Below, in pieces: positions 1 to 7,244 of a stretch of 8,707 bases of DNA. The notes under the pieces were generated by a model. The model was not told the DNA's origin, made no database searches, and was given only the letters and a program-made list of their open reading frames with translations. Position numbers and translations under genes: made by a program. Position 1 is the stretch's first letter. The number at the start of each line of letters is the position of its first letter. This stretch comes from Planctomycetota bacterium (GTDB taxonomy: Bacteria; Planctomycetota; Planctomycetia; Pirellulales; Pirellulaceae): the NCBI GenBank assembly GCA_024274855.1, contig JAJSAJ010000248.1:1-8707 (forward strand), written 5' to 3'.

Positions 1-1
1 A

Positions 2-3000
2 GCGATTGAACCGCAAATCGGTTCCGGTACGGTGGTTGGGGGGGGCAGTTCCGAGTCATTCACGCCAATTCCCGAGCGAATCGAGCATCTAGTCGGTCGC
101 GCCGTAGCATGGATGAAACTGGCCCGCACTCCGAATCGCAAGAAGAAAATTGCCGTGATCTACTACGACCGTGAAATGGGTAAAGCAGAGTTGATGCGGG
201 GCAGTGCGACCGGTATGTTCATGAACGGCCCTCGTAGCTTGGTCAACGTGCTGAAACAAATGAAGAAAGTCGGCTACTCGATGCCACGCGTTCCAGCGGA
301 CGAAGACGAACTTGTGAGCTGGATGATGCAGCGTGGTCGGCAAATCGGCATCTGGGCTCCCGGCGTCCTCGATCGACTTGCTCGCAGCGGCAATGCCGTT
401 TTGATTCCTGCGAAGACGTATACCAAGTGGTTCGAGACGAAGGTCCCCAAGAGGCAGCGAGAGGCTCTGATCGAACGTTGGGGACCACCACCGGGCGAAT
501 TCCTCGTCTGGGAAAACAATGGCGAACAGTTCATCGTGATTCCTCGCATCGACCTCGGAAATATCGCTCTGCTTCCGCAACCGTTGCGGGGCGAAGCCCA
601 CGACACGTCCCTTGTCCACGACAAACTCGTTCCTCCACCACATAACTATTTGGCAACCTACTTCTGGTTGCAGGAAGTCTTTCAGGCCGACGCGATGATC
701 CACTTCGGCACGCATGGCACCGAGTTCATGTTGCCGGGCAAAGCGGTCGGTCTGTCTCGATCTGATTGGCCTGACGTCGTCATGGGAGCAATCCCCAATA
801 TCAATCCGTGGGTTATCAACAACCTCGGCGAGTCGTCTCCGGTCCGGAGACGAGCGTACGCGGTGCTGGTTGATCATCTCGTCCCTGCATCGGTCAATGC
901 CGAACTGTCCGACGAATTGTTGAATCTGCATAACGACATCGACAAGTGGATCGTGTTGGAACCCGGTGCACTTCGGACAAAATTTCGGGAGTCCATTACT
1001 CGCCAGGTCCTCGCGGCGAAATTGGGAAAGGATTTGCATATTGATCTGTCCGATGAACGGCTGTTGAGCCCCGAGGAGATCGAACGTCTATTGGAGTATT
1101 TGCACAATATTCACAACGAGACGACCCCGATTTCCCTACACGTGTTCGGCGAACCGCCGCGGAATGATCTCGTGATCCCATGGATCGTTACGTGTCTCCG
1201 CAAACGGTTTCGCGATGGGCTAGGAAAGATTATCAGCATTCCACGTCAAGAAGCACTTAATCCTGGTGATCGGCAGAAGTACCTGCGTGGAAAAGCTGCA
1301 GAGATTCTGAAGCTGGTGATCCAACAAGGGTTCAATGCCGAGGAAGCCATTCGCGCCGTTGGTGGCACGGTTCCACACGATGGCTTGCCGGTCGCTGTGC
1401 GGAAGGGAGTCGAACGGGCAGTTCGGTTGGAAGCGAATTTCGGCCGAACAAAGAACGAGATCGGCAACCTGCTAGCCGCACTCTCGGGAAAGTTCATTCC
1501 GCCGGGGCCCGGCAACAGCCCCGACCGAAACCCGGCCGTTGTGCCCACCGGCAGGAATATGTATGTGATGAATCCCGAAGAGATACCGACACGTCCGTCC
1601 TGGGACCTCGGAAAACAACTCATCGATCAGCTGCTTGCGCAACAGCTGAAAAAGAACGGCCGTTACCCTCGAAAGGTCGCGTTCACCCTGAACTCGTTCG
1701 CCACATTCCAGGACTACGGTGTGATGGAATCGCAGATCTTGTACCTGATCGGGGTGCGACCGGTGTGGGACGAGCGGAATCTGGTAGCGGATCTTGAGTT
1801 GATTCCGCAAGGCCAACTTGGACGGCCACGCATCGACGTTTTTATTTCATCACTGGGATATTATCGCGACATGCTTCCCACACGGATGCGGCTGTTGGAT
1901 AAAGCTGTCCGGCTGGTTGCGGATCACGAGGAACTTGACAACGCTGTTTACACGAACGCCTTGCGTGTCAAGGCGGAGTTGGTGAAACAGGGAATTGCCC
2001 CTGAAAAGGCGGCAACGTTGGCGCGAGCACGCATTTTCGGCGGTCCACCAGGACAGTTCGGCAGCGCAGCGTATTACTATCTCGTCGAACGCTCTGGTGA
2101 ATGGGGCAGCCGTGAAGAACTGATGAACACCTACCTTCGTTTCTCTCGGTATGTCTACACCGAAAGTCTCTGGGGAAAAAATGCACCGGAAACCTACGAT
2201 CGACAGATTCAGGGTACTGATGTGCTGCTGCGAAGCTGGTCGGATCGTACACGCAGCCCGCTATCGAATAAGTACACTTGGTACAAAGGGGGTAGCCTGT
2301 CGCTGGCGATCAAACATCTTACGGGTAATGAACCGGAATGGTTCCTCTCCGATGTTCGAGACCCGGATCAGGCCTCGATGGTCAATGCCGAAGACGCATT
2401 GAGAAAAGATTTTCGGGTGCGGTTGTTTAACCGGAAATGGATCGAAGGCATGATGAAAGAAGGTTATTCCGGAGCTGATCAAATAGCCGTCCATGTTTCC
2501 AATACGATGGGGTGGGAGATCATGCGTGAGAAGAGTGTCACGGACGATATCTGGGAGGAGATTGTCAGTATCTACATCCGTGACAGCCGAAACGTCAATA
2601 TCCGCGAATGGTTTGAAGCCGCGAATCCGTTCGCTTTTCAAGAGATCACAGAGATCCTACTGGAAACAATCCGCAAAGGCTATTGGAAACCGGACGAAGC
2701 AATTACTCGCGAGATCGCTGCCGAATACGCCCAGTCGGTGGCGCGACATGGGGAGGGGGGAGGACTTCGAGGCGGTGGAAATGTGAAACTGACTGCCATG
2801 GTCGACGAGATTCTCCAGGCGCCAGGCAGTCGCGACCTGGACGCGTTGCTGGCCCGTTATCAAGCAAAAGTTCGCGAGTCACTGACTGCTGAGCAGCCCG
2901 TTTCTCCAGACGCACAACCCAAAGTCGACGGATCCAAGCCAACTGAAAAAGTCGAGGGACGTCGATTAGCCCCGAAGAGGCCCCCATCAAATCAGCCGGC

Positions 3001-3103
3001 ACATTCCGAGACCTGGTATCTCTTCGGTTGCGTCTTGGCTGCTGGCTGCCTGACTCTGGTCTTGCTTGGGTACCGCTACCGTCGAGGTCTACCACGCCAA
3101 TAG
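2..3103 (+). CDS. cobN: CobN/HmuS-like (BchH superfamily) chelatase, C-terminally membrane-anchored, 5' partial
   Basis: This is a large-subunit chelatase-like protein of the CobN/BchH superfamily, whose members insert or remove a metal in a tetrapyrrole. The frame is open to the left edge, so the true start is upstream; the GTG at 32 is only the first in-window start codon, and residues are numbered from it (1023 aa). The superfamily core is clear: PPPHNYLATYFWLQEVF, then HFGTHGTEFMLPGK (His224 to about 237), then NPWVINNLGE and RRRAYAVLVDHL. The chelatase region runs to about residue 930. A Pro/Lys-rich linker (about 950-992), a single transmembrane helix (about 995-1014) and a basic tail (RYRRGLPRQ) follow. 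Soluble CobN of the cobalamin pathway lacks this anchor. The next two genes are ExbB-like and DUF2149, as in Bacteroidota hmu operons, so a haem- or cobalamin-handling role fits better than plain cobalt insertion. The family call is firm; the substrate is inferred. Confidence 0.9.
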   Translation, partial: AIEPQIGSGTVVGGGSSESFTPIPERIEHLVGRAVAWMKLARTPNRKKKIAVIYYDREMGKAELMRGSATGMFMNGPRSLVNVLKQMKKVGYSMPRVPADEDELVSWMMQRGRQIGIWAPGVLDRLARSGNAVLIPAKTYTKWFETKVPKRQREALIERWGPPPGEFLVWENNGEQFIVIPRIDLGNIALLPQPLRGEAHDTSLVHDKLVPPPHNYLATYFWLQEVFQADAMIHFGTHGTEFMLPGKAVGLSRSDWPDVVMGAIPNINPWVINNLGESSPVRRRAYAVLVDHLVPASVNAELSDELLNLHNDIDKWIVLEPGALRTKFRESITRQVLAAKLGKDLHIDLSDERLLSPEEIERLLEYLHNIHNETTPISLHVFGEPPRNDLVIPWIVTCLRKRFRDGLGKIISIPRQEALNPGDRQKYLRGKAAEILKLVIQQGFNAEEAIRAVGGTVPHDGLPVAVRKGVERAVRLEANFGRTKNEIGNLLAALSGKFIPPGPGNSPDRNPAVVPTGRNMYVMNPEEIPTRPSWDLGKQLIDQLLAQQLKKNGRYPRKVAFTLNSFATFQDYGVMESQILYLIGVRPVWDERNLVADLELIPQGQLGRPRIDVFISSLGYYRDMLPTRMRLLDKAVRLVADHEELDNAVYTNALRVKAELVKQGIAPEKAATLARARIFGGPPGQFGSAAYYYLVERSGEWGSREELMNTYLRFSRYVYTESLWGKNAPETYDRQIQGTDVLLRSWSDRTRSPLSNKYTWYKGGSLSLAIKHLTGNEPEWFLSDVRDPDQASMVNAEDALRKDFRVRLFNRKWIEGMMKEGYSGADQIAVHVSNTMGWEIMREKSVTDDIWEEIVSIYIRDSRNVNIREWFEAANPFAFQEITEILLETIRKGYWKPDEAITREIAAEYAQSVARHGEGGGLRGGGNVKLTAMVDEILQAPGSRDLDALLARYQAKVRESLTAEQPVSPDAQPKVDGSKPTEKVEGRRLAPKRPPSNQPAHSETWYLFGCVLAAGCLTLVLLGYRYRRGLPRQ

Positions 3104-3127
3104 TTGTCACAAAAGAAAGAACAACCG

Positions 3128-3814
3128 ATGGAGCTGCTTGTTGAAGTTCTCTACTTTCTTTCAACATCGCTGTTGGTCCCCGTAGTCGTTGTGCTGCTAG
3201 GATTTGTGGCGTGGTCGTTGCTGGAGATCGGCGGCTTTGTGCGTGAAACGCTTGAACGACACAGACAACATCCAGCTTGGCGGACATTCTTAACAGAACT
3301 TCACAATCACTCCGGAGCCCCCCGTGAATCGGCTGTGGTTTCATTTTTCCAGAACGACGTTTATTCGGGATTGCTAGGCTCTTTTTCGTCTCAAGGCGGC
3401 TGTTTTCGTGACAGTGAATTGCATTTAGGTAAGCTGGTCTCAGATCTGGAAATAGAAGCCGCTAGTCGGCTAGCCCGATTGAGCCTTGGCTTGCGGGTTG
3501 GACCGATGTTGGGCCTGATGGGAACGCTGATCCCGTTAGGACCGGCGCTGATGGGTCTTTCGACGGGAGATATTCAAGACATGGCCCGGCATCTTGTCGT
3601 TGCGTTCAGTACAACGGTACTGGGATTGTTCGTGGGTGGGATTTGCTACGGAATCTGGCTGACCCGCCGACACTGGTACGCTCGCGATTTGGCCGACATC
3701 GAGTATGTGTATCGCTGTTTATATATTGCGGGAGGAGAGCAGACTGATGCATCGCAGGATCCGAACATTCGACACGAAACGCTCTGCCCATCGACGCCTG
3801 CTCGCAAGCAATGA
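3128..3814 (+). CDS. MotA/TolQ/ExbB-type proton channel family protein
   Basis: This 228-residue inner-membrane protein resembles the proton-channel subunit of TonB- or Tol-type energy transducers. One helix lies near the N-terminus (about residues 8-32) and is followed by a soluble loop of about 90 residues. A helix pair follows at about 124-143 (VGPMLGLMGTLIPLGPAL) and 156-178 (LVVAFSTTVLGLFVGGICYG). The G-x-M-GT-x-x-PLGPAL stretch and the polar ST-T in the last helix are typical of this family. I chose the ATG at 3128, 24 bases after the upstream stop, because it opens directly into the first helix; the TTG at 3104 would add only a polar stretch. The ribosome site is weak (AAAGAA), suggesting coupling to the upstream gene. 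The last 22 codons overlap the next gene in another frame. It probably forms a channel with the DUF2149 protein to energise the CobN-like system. Confidence 0.85.
   Translation: MELLVEVLYFLSTSLLVPVVVVLLGFVAWSLLEIGGFVRETLERHRQHPAWRTFLTELHNHSGAPRESAVVSFFQNDVYSGLLGSFSSQGGCFRDSELHLGKLVSDLEIEAASRLARLSLGLRVGPMLGLMGTLIPLGPALMGLSTGDIQDMARHLVVAFSTTVLGLFVGGICYGIWLTRRHWYARDLADIEYVYRCLYIAGGEQTDASQDPNIRHETLCPSTPARKQ
3731..3737 (+). promoter_or_regulatory. Ribosome binding site that sets the DUF2149 start
   Basis: GGAGGAG lies 9 bases before the ATG at 3747 and inside the coding region of the preceding ExbB-like gene. It is among the strongest Shine-Dalgarno matches in the window and decides the DUF2149 start over the upstream in-frame ATG at 3705. 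Confidence 0.7.
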
Positions 3815-4106
3815 CGATGATCCACTGACGAGTGTTGCCAACCTTTTCGACGTGGCCATGGTTTTCGCGGTAGCACTCCTGATGGCGCTCGTTGTGCATT
3901 TTCAATTGCCGGAGCTACTTGCCAGCCCACAAGACATCACCATTGTGAGGAATCCGGGAAAATCGAATATGGAGATCATCCGTCGCAAAGGCAAGAGACT
4001 TGACCACTACCGGATGACCACGCAAACGTTGGGTGGCCAAGGAGAAAAACTGGGCACTGCGTATCGTCTCAAGACGGGAGAAGTCGTGTATGTTCCCGAA
4101 GAGTGA
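3747..4106 (+). CDS. DUF2149 family single-pass membrane protein (ExbD-like position)
   Basis: This small 119-residue protein has a basic N-terminus, the conserved block DDDPLTSVANLFDVAMVFAV (residues 23-42), one transmembrane helix (about 37-54) and a short extracytoplasmic domain ending in LKTGEVVYVP. The pattern matches DUF2149, found beside ExbB-like and CobN-like genes in methanogens and in Bacteroidota hmu operons. An aspartate (Asp35) just before the helix recalls the essential membrane-proximal Asp of ExbD/TolR, so an ExbD-like stator role is a reasonable inference. The ATG at 3747 is chosen because a strong ribosome site, GGAGGAG (3731-3737), lies 9 bases upstream; an earlier start at 3705 has none and adds residues unlike the family. 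The gene starts inside the end of the channel gene and overlaps it by 68 bases in a different frame. Confidence 0.85.
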   Translation: MHRRIRTFDTKRSAHRRLLASNDDDPLTSVANLFDVAMVFAVALLMALVVHFQLPELLASPQDITIVRNPGKSNMEIIRRKGKRLDHYRMTTQTLGGQGEKLGTAYRLKTGEVVYVPEE

Positions 4107-4155
4107 GGCAGTTAATCGACCAGCGGTTCCGGATCGATGCGTTCTGTCCGCGCAT

Positions 4156-5154
4156 TCACGTGGACAGTCCTTGGAGGGCTTTCAGGCGGCAACATTTCTT
4201 GTATTTCTCGCCGCTGCCACACGGGCAGGGTGTGTTGCGGCCGACTTTGCCGGTCCGGCGCAATGCAGTCGAGGTCAGAAACCTCTTCGTGTCCTGACGA
4301 AACATCTTTTGCAGCATGCGATACATTTCCGGGTTTTTCCGCTCGAGTGCCGCCGGCGCTTCAAACAGATACTCGGTCAGTACCGCAAAGTACTCCGCTT
4401 CGTTGGTGTAAGCGTATCGATGGATGTGCGAGCCTCGCTTGGGTGGCTCGTCCAGCTCTTGGCCTATCCATTCGATCCAAGGTCGCGCGACATCGCGAGG
4501 AATCCCGGCCGGAATTCCGTCGATCACGCCGTCTGCTTTGTCTACCAAATGAGCGAACTCGTGGATCCCGACGTTGCGTTTATCTCGCAGGTTGGTAAAA
4601 CCGGCGACCAGATCGGGTTTGGACAGGACCATCACACCGCTTAGATGCCCCGTGCCGACCATGCCCAGAATCGTACGGTCTGTCTGTTCGCTGGTACCGT
4701 AGTTGGGGCCAAATGCGGACGGGTAGATTAAGACCTCGCCCAATCCGGAATACTCCCAGTCGGGAAAGCCAAACACCGGAATGATGGCGCTAGCAGCGAC
4801 CAGCACCCGGCACTGTTGGTCCACTTCAGTGCGGATCCCGGTGATCCTCACTTCGTCCAGGAAGATCTTCACAAGCTGGCGAAATCGATCTTTGTCTGTT
4901 TGGTCCAGCGCGTTGAAGTACGCGACCTGCGTGCAGAGGATGGCATCCCATACGGGTGGAAACGGCGTGCGCATGACTCGTAATCGCCGTAATGTACGGC
5001 GTCGGACGAGCCAGTAGGCGAGCGGGCCGAGCAGAACCATGGGGAAGACCCAAGAGTAAACAACACTGGCGGTACCACACACCAGCATGACGATTGCGGC
5101 CAGAAGCAGCGCGAGACGCTTGTTGTGTCGATTCAACTCAGGCGTGACTAGCAT
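4156..5154 (-). CDS. mtfA: MtfA-like (M90) zinc peptidase with two N-terminal membrane helices and a SEC-C tail
   Basis: This is a 332-residue zinc metallopeptidase of the MtfA family, known in E. coli for control of glucose uptake through the repressor Mlc. The zinc site is HEFAH (His198, Glu199, His202), followed by VDKADG. The likely third ligand, Glu254, lies in the NEAEYFAVLTEYLFE block, as in MtfA. Two hydrophobic helices near the N-terminus (about 13-33 and 35-51) are followed by a basic RRRTLRRLRV stretch, so the catalytic domain is probably cytoplasmic but membrane-tethered. The C-terminus carries a SEC-C motif, NTPCPCGSGEKYKKCC (about 307-322), a small zinc-binding module that E. 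coli MtfA lacks. The start at 5154 has a GGAG 9 bases upstream; the frame stays open to 5370 but that extension looks non-coding and the ATG at 5187 lacks a ribosome site. It converges with the operon on the other strand, 49 bases apart. The target is unknown. Confidence 0.88.
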   Translation of the reverse strand: MLVTPELNRHNKRLALLLAAIVMLVCGTASVVYSWVFPMVLLGPLAYWLVRRRTLRRLRVMRTPFPPVWDAILCTQVAYFNALDQTDKDRFRQLVKIFLDEVRITGIRTEVDQQCRVLVAASAIIPVFGFPDWEYSGLGEVLIYPSAFGPNYGTSEQTDRTILGMVGTGHLSGVMVLSKPDLVAGFTNLRDKRNVGIHEFAHLVDKADGVIDGIPAGIPRDVARPWIEWIGQELDEPPKRGSHIHRYAYTNEAEYFAVLTEYLFEAPAALERKNPEMYRMLQKMFRQDTKRFLTSTALRRTGKVGRNTPCPCGSGEKYKKCCRLKALQGLST

Positions 5155-5822
5155 CGGTTGTTGCTCCAGCAGTGTATTGCTCAACATACAGTGTGGGTTG
5201 AATCGCGCATCTGGCGGTTTCACACCAGTTCGCGACACGAAAACAAGGGTAACCTTCGGGCCGCCTTGCAAGACTGGTTGAACGCTTGGTCTGGTGCCTT
5301 TCGTTCGCGTGCCGCGTTTGCGAGGCCCACGAGGGCAGCATACTGTTTTCTCGCAAGTGTAGCTATTCAATGGTATTCCCGCCGGAACAGGCCCGACGGA
5401 AAACTGAAGATGTGAGTTGAGATCTTAGCCGCGATGCCTCGGCGCTCTGCCATATTCGTGTAGTTCGTGGTTGCCCAGACGGTCCCAAACGTGGCAGGCG
5501 TCAATGCTAAAGGGCATTGTTCGTCAATATAGCTTCGGTGGTACGAGCCTGGTAGGATACGCAGGGACCACAGCGACTGCAGCCACCGTGCCGTGCCACG
5601 ATCCGGTTGTGTTTCGATTCGCATCAACCTGACAGGCTGCTTTTCTGGTCCGTGGCGAGGATCTTGCACTCGGTGAACTAGACCTGATGATTCGATTTGC
5701 CCGCTCCGAATTAGCGCAGTTTTGTATCCGAAGTGGTCGTTCCGTGGCGGCTGCAGAGGGGCTATACGATTACCGAAGAAACAGAAACGTCTCGATTACT
5801 TTGTAACCTTGAGGACGAGCTG
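5155..5822. other. Intergenic region of about 670 bases with no convincing gene
   Basis: This stretch separates the divergent peptidase and beta-helix genes and should hold both promoters, but I could not place a credible -35/-10 pair. The frame of the peptidase extends upstream to 5370 and a 100-codon frame lies at 5367-5669 on the minus strand. Both look like low-value translations: they have no recognisable domain or ribosome site, and the second starts with GTG. Around 5449-5470 the minus strand reads ACCACGAACTACACGAATAT, giving the peptide TTNYTN. Such words recur, from memory, as intergenic repeats in planctomycete-type genomes, so this may be a repeat relic. No tRNA or other structured RNA was recognised. 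Confidence 0.5.
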
Positions 5823-6263
5823 ATGAACTATCTTGTGACAGCCGTTGCGATGGCCGTGTTGCTGGGCGCGAATGTTGCGGCAACTCGAGCGGAATCGATC
5901 ACGGTTGAGAGTATGCGTGCATTGCGGTCGGCCATCTCACGGGCAAGGCCCGGCACGACGATCCTAATCGCGGCCGGCGACTACACCGGCGGCATGCATT
6001 TTCGCAACATCTCGGGTAACGCTGGGGCGCGAATCACTATCAAGGGTGCGGATCCGAACAATCTGCCTGTCTTTCGCGGCCCGGCGCAGGCCATGCACCT
6101 GTCCGACTGCAATTACATCACGCTTGCTGACTTTATTGTCGACGGCAGCAAGACGAACGGGCTGAATTGCGACGACGGAGGCAGTATCGCCACGCCGATG
6201 CACCATTTGATAATCGAGAATGTGACCATTCGGCACATCGGACCACGAGGCAATCGCGACTGA
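5823..6263 (+). CDS. Secreted right-handed parallel beta-helix protein, N-terminal half, ended by an in-frame TGA
   Basis: Starting at ATG 5823, with a GAGG about 8 bases upstream, the protein opens with a clear signal peptide (MNYLVTAVAMAVLLGANVAA, cleavage near TRA-ES). It then enters the typical first turns of a parallel beta-helix: SMRALRSAISRARPGTTILI, AAGDYTGGMHF and ARITIKGADP. This pattern is shared by polysaccharide lyases of the PL6 and chondroitinase-B type and by many uncharacterised exported planctomycete proteins. After 146 residues it stops at TGA (6261-6263), right after IRHIGPRGNRD. The same frame resumes at once with LKMSGVDQF and continues as beta-helix, so this is half of one gene (5823-7058, 411 codons plus the stop). 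An earlier start at 5733 is unlikely because it places 30 polar residues before the signal peptide. An exported half-helix would probably not fold. Confidence 0.75.
   Translation: MNYLVTAVAMAVLLGANVAATRAESITVESMRALRSAISRARPGTTILIAAGDYTGGMHFRNISGNAGARITIKGADPNNLPVFRGPAQAMHLSDCNYITLADFIVDGSKTNGLNCDDGGSIATPMHHLIIENVTIRHIGPRGNRD
6261..6263 (+). other. In-frame TGA splitting the beta-helix gene
   Basis: The codons read GGC AAT CGC GAC TGA CTC AAG ATG AGC GGC. Beta-helix proteins of this kind commonly carry a DG(L/I)K(L/M)SGV motif here, so TGA most simply replaces a GGA glycine codon by a single G-to-T change. No selenocysteine role is suggested, because the expected residue is glycine. No good ribosome site precedes the downstream ATG at 6270 that would support independent re-initiation. 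Confidence 0.75.
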
Positions 6264-6269
6264 CTCAAG

Positions 6270-7058
6270 ATGAGCGGCGTGGACCAGTTCATCATCCGCA
6301 ATGGGCGATTCAACGGCTGGGGCGGCAGCGGGATCGATATGGTCGGGTGCCACCAGGGCGTCGTCGAAGACTGCTACTTTCATGGTGAGAAGGGCTTTGA
6401 TAATACAGAGGCCATTCAAATGAAAGGGGGCTGTGCGAATATCCTAGTACAGTGCTGCCTCTTCGATCGTGCCGGAGGCCGTGGATTGAACCTTGGCGGG
6501 TCTACCGGCCTGCCCTACTTCCGACCTCGCGTTGGCGATTATGAAGCCACGCGCCTGCTTGTGGGCGGCAATCGGTTCTACGGATCCCAGGCTCCTGTCG
6601 CCTGGCCGACCGCTAGTCACAATCGTGTCGTCCAAAATACGATCGTCTTCCCAGAAAAGTGGATCGGGCGCATCCTTCAAGAGACTCGCGATTCACGGTT
6701 TCGCCCCTCCCACGACGGCATGTTTGAAAAGAACATGGTCGTTTTCGACCAGCGTGTCGGCCGGCCGGAGTTTATCAACGTGGGTGCCGGCACGGCGCCG
6801 GAGACATGGAAGTTCGTTGGCAACGCGTGGTTTGACACGGGGAGAAAGCGAAGGCCCAAATTGCCAGGTACCGAGACCGGCAGCATCTATCAAGTTGATC
6901 CCAAGTTGGTGGACGTCGGCAAGCCAACCATGCACATCACCAGCTCTGACCAGCAGCTCAAAGACGTCGGCGCGCGAGCCTGGAAGAAGCTCGACGGCAA
7001 GGCGTGGACGCGGTCGGTAGTCGAACGGTTCAGCGAAACACAACAAGACTCGGATTAG
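6270..7058 (+). CDS. Right-handed parallel beta-helix protein, C-terminal part (same frame, after the TGA)
   Basis: This 262-residue stretch continues the beta-helix in the same frame as 5823-6263. It shows the repeating turn pattern, for example DQFIIRNGRFNGWGGSGIDM, GVVEDCYFHG, ANILVQCCLFDRAGGRGLNL, GGSTGLPYFRP and GMFEKNMVVF. The C-terminal third (IYQVDPKLVDVGKPTMHI and the following lines) resembles the closing segment of secreted right-handed beta-helix proteins. It has no signal peptide of its own and no Shine-Dalgarno sequence at the right distance from ATG 6270, so it is most likely the distal part of the interrupted gene. The enzymatic activity, if any, is unknown: lyase-like folds fit, but I could not identify a catalytic Lys/Arg pair with confidence. 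It lies 186 bases before the next exported-protein gene, which runs the same way. Confidence 0.75.
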   Translation: MSGVDQFIIRNGRFNGWGGSGIDMVGCHQGVVEDCYFHGEKGFDNTEAIQMKGGCANILVQCCLFDRAGGRGLNLGGSTGLPYFRPRVGDYEATRLLVGGNRFYGSQAPVAWPTASHNRVVQNTIVFPEKWIGRILQETRDSRFRPSHDGMFEKNMVVFDQRVGRPEFINVGAGTAPETWKFVGNAWFDTGRKRRPKLPGTETGSIYQVDPKLVDVGKPTMHITSSDQQLKDVGARAWKKLDGKAWTRSVVERFSETQQDSD

Positions 7059-7170
7059 TCGCGAGTCGGATCTTCGGCGAGCACCCCGTGCACGGCCAAG
7101 CATCTCTGCCAATTCTCTTCGGTAACCACTGGGGTCGTCGCCGATGGACTCGTTCGCCAGCTTCACAGCA

Positions 7171-7190
7171 GAAACATTCAGAAACGTTCA
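7171..7190 (+). repeat. Tandem 10-bp repeat upstream of the helical-protein gene
   Basis: GAAACATTCA is followed directly by GAAACGTTCA, with one mismatch, so the period is close to one turn of the double helix. It lies about 55 bases before the ATG at 7245, where an operator could sit. The word CAGAAACGT within it also occurs at 5782-5790, 33 bases before the beta-helix gene. Regulatory meaning is speculative. Confidence 0.35.
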
Positions 7191-7244
7191 GATATCTTGC
7201 GAGATTGTCTGGTCCAAGAACGCGTTGTCGATGGAGATTGCAAC

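Noticed and set aside
89..1039. Long open frame (316 codons) on the minus strand opposite the CobN-like gene
   Set aside because: Its translation has no recognisable domain and lies fully antisense to a clearly conserved coding region; it reflects codon bias of the real gene.
4107..4155. Bidirectional terminator between the convergent genes
   Set aside because: Only a weak interrupted ATCGA/TCGAT pairing is present, with no U-tract on either strand.
4033..4644. 203-codon plus-strand frame overlapping the DUF2149 end and the peptidase gene
   Set aside because: It is a shadow of the peptidase gene on the opposite strand, which contains HEFAH and SEC-C motifs.
5155..5370. N-terminal extension of the MtfA-like peptidase by 72 residues
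   Set aside because: The extension is rich in Arg/Lys/Pro without family resemblance and would place polar sequence before the membrane helices; ATG 5154 has a ribosome site.
5367..5669. Possible 100-residue minus-strand gene in the intergenic region
   Set aside because: It starts with GTG, has no ribosome site or domain, and contains repeat-like TTNYTN sequence.
6261..6263. Selenocysteine codon in the beta-helix protein
   Set aside because: The position is expected to be glycine in this motif, the protein is not redox-type, and I see no clear SECIS-like hairpin directly downstream.
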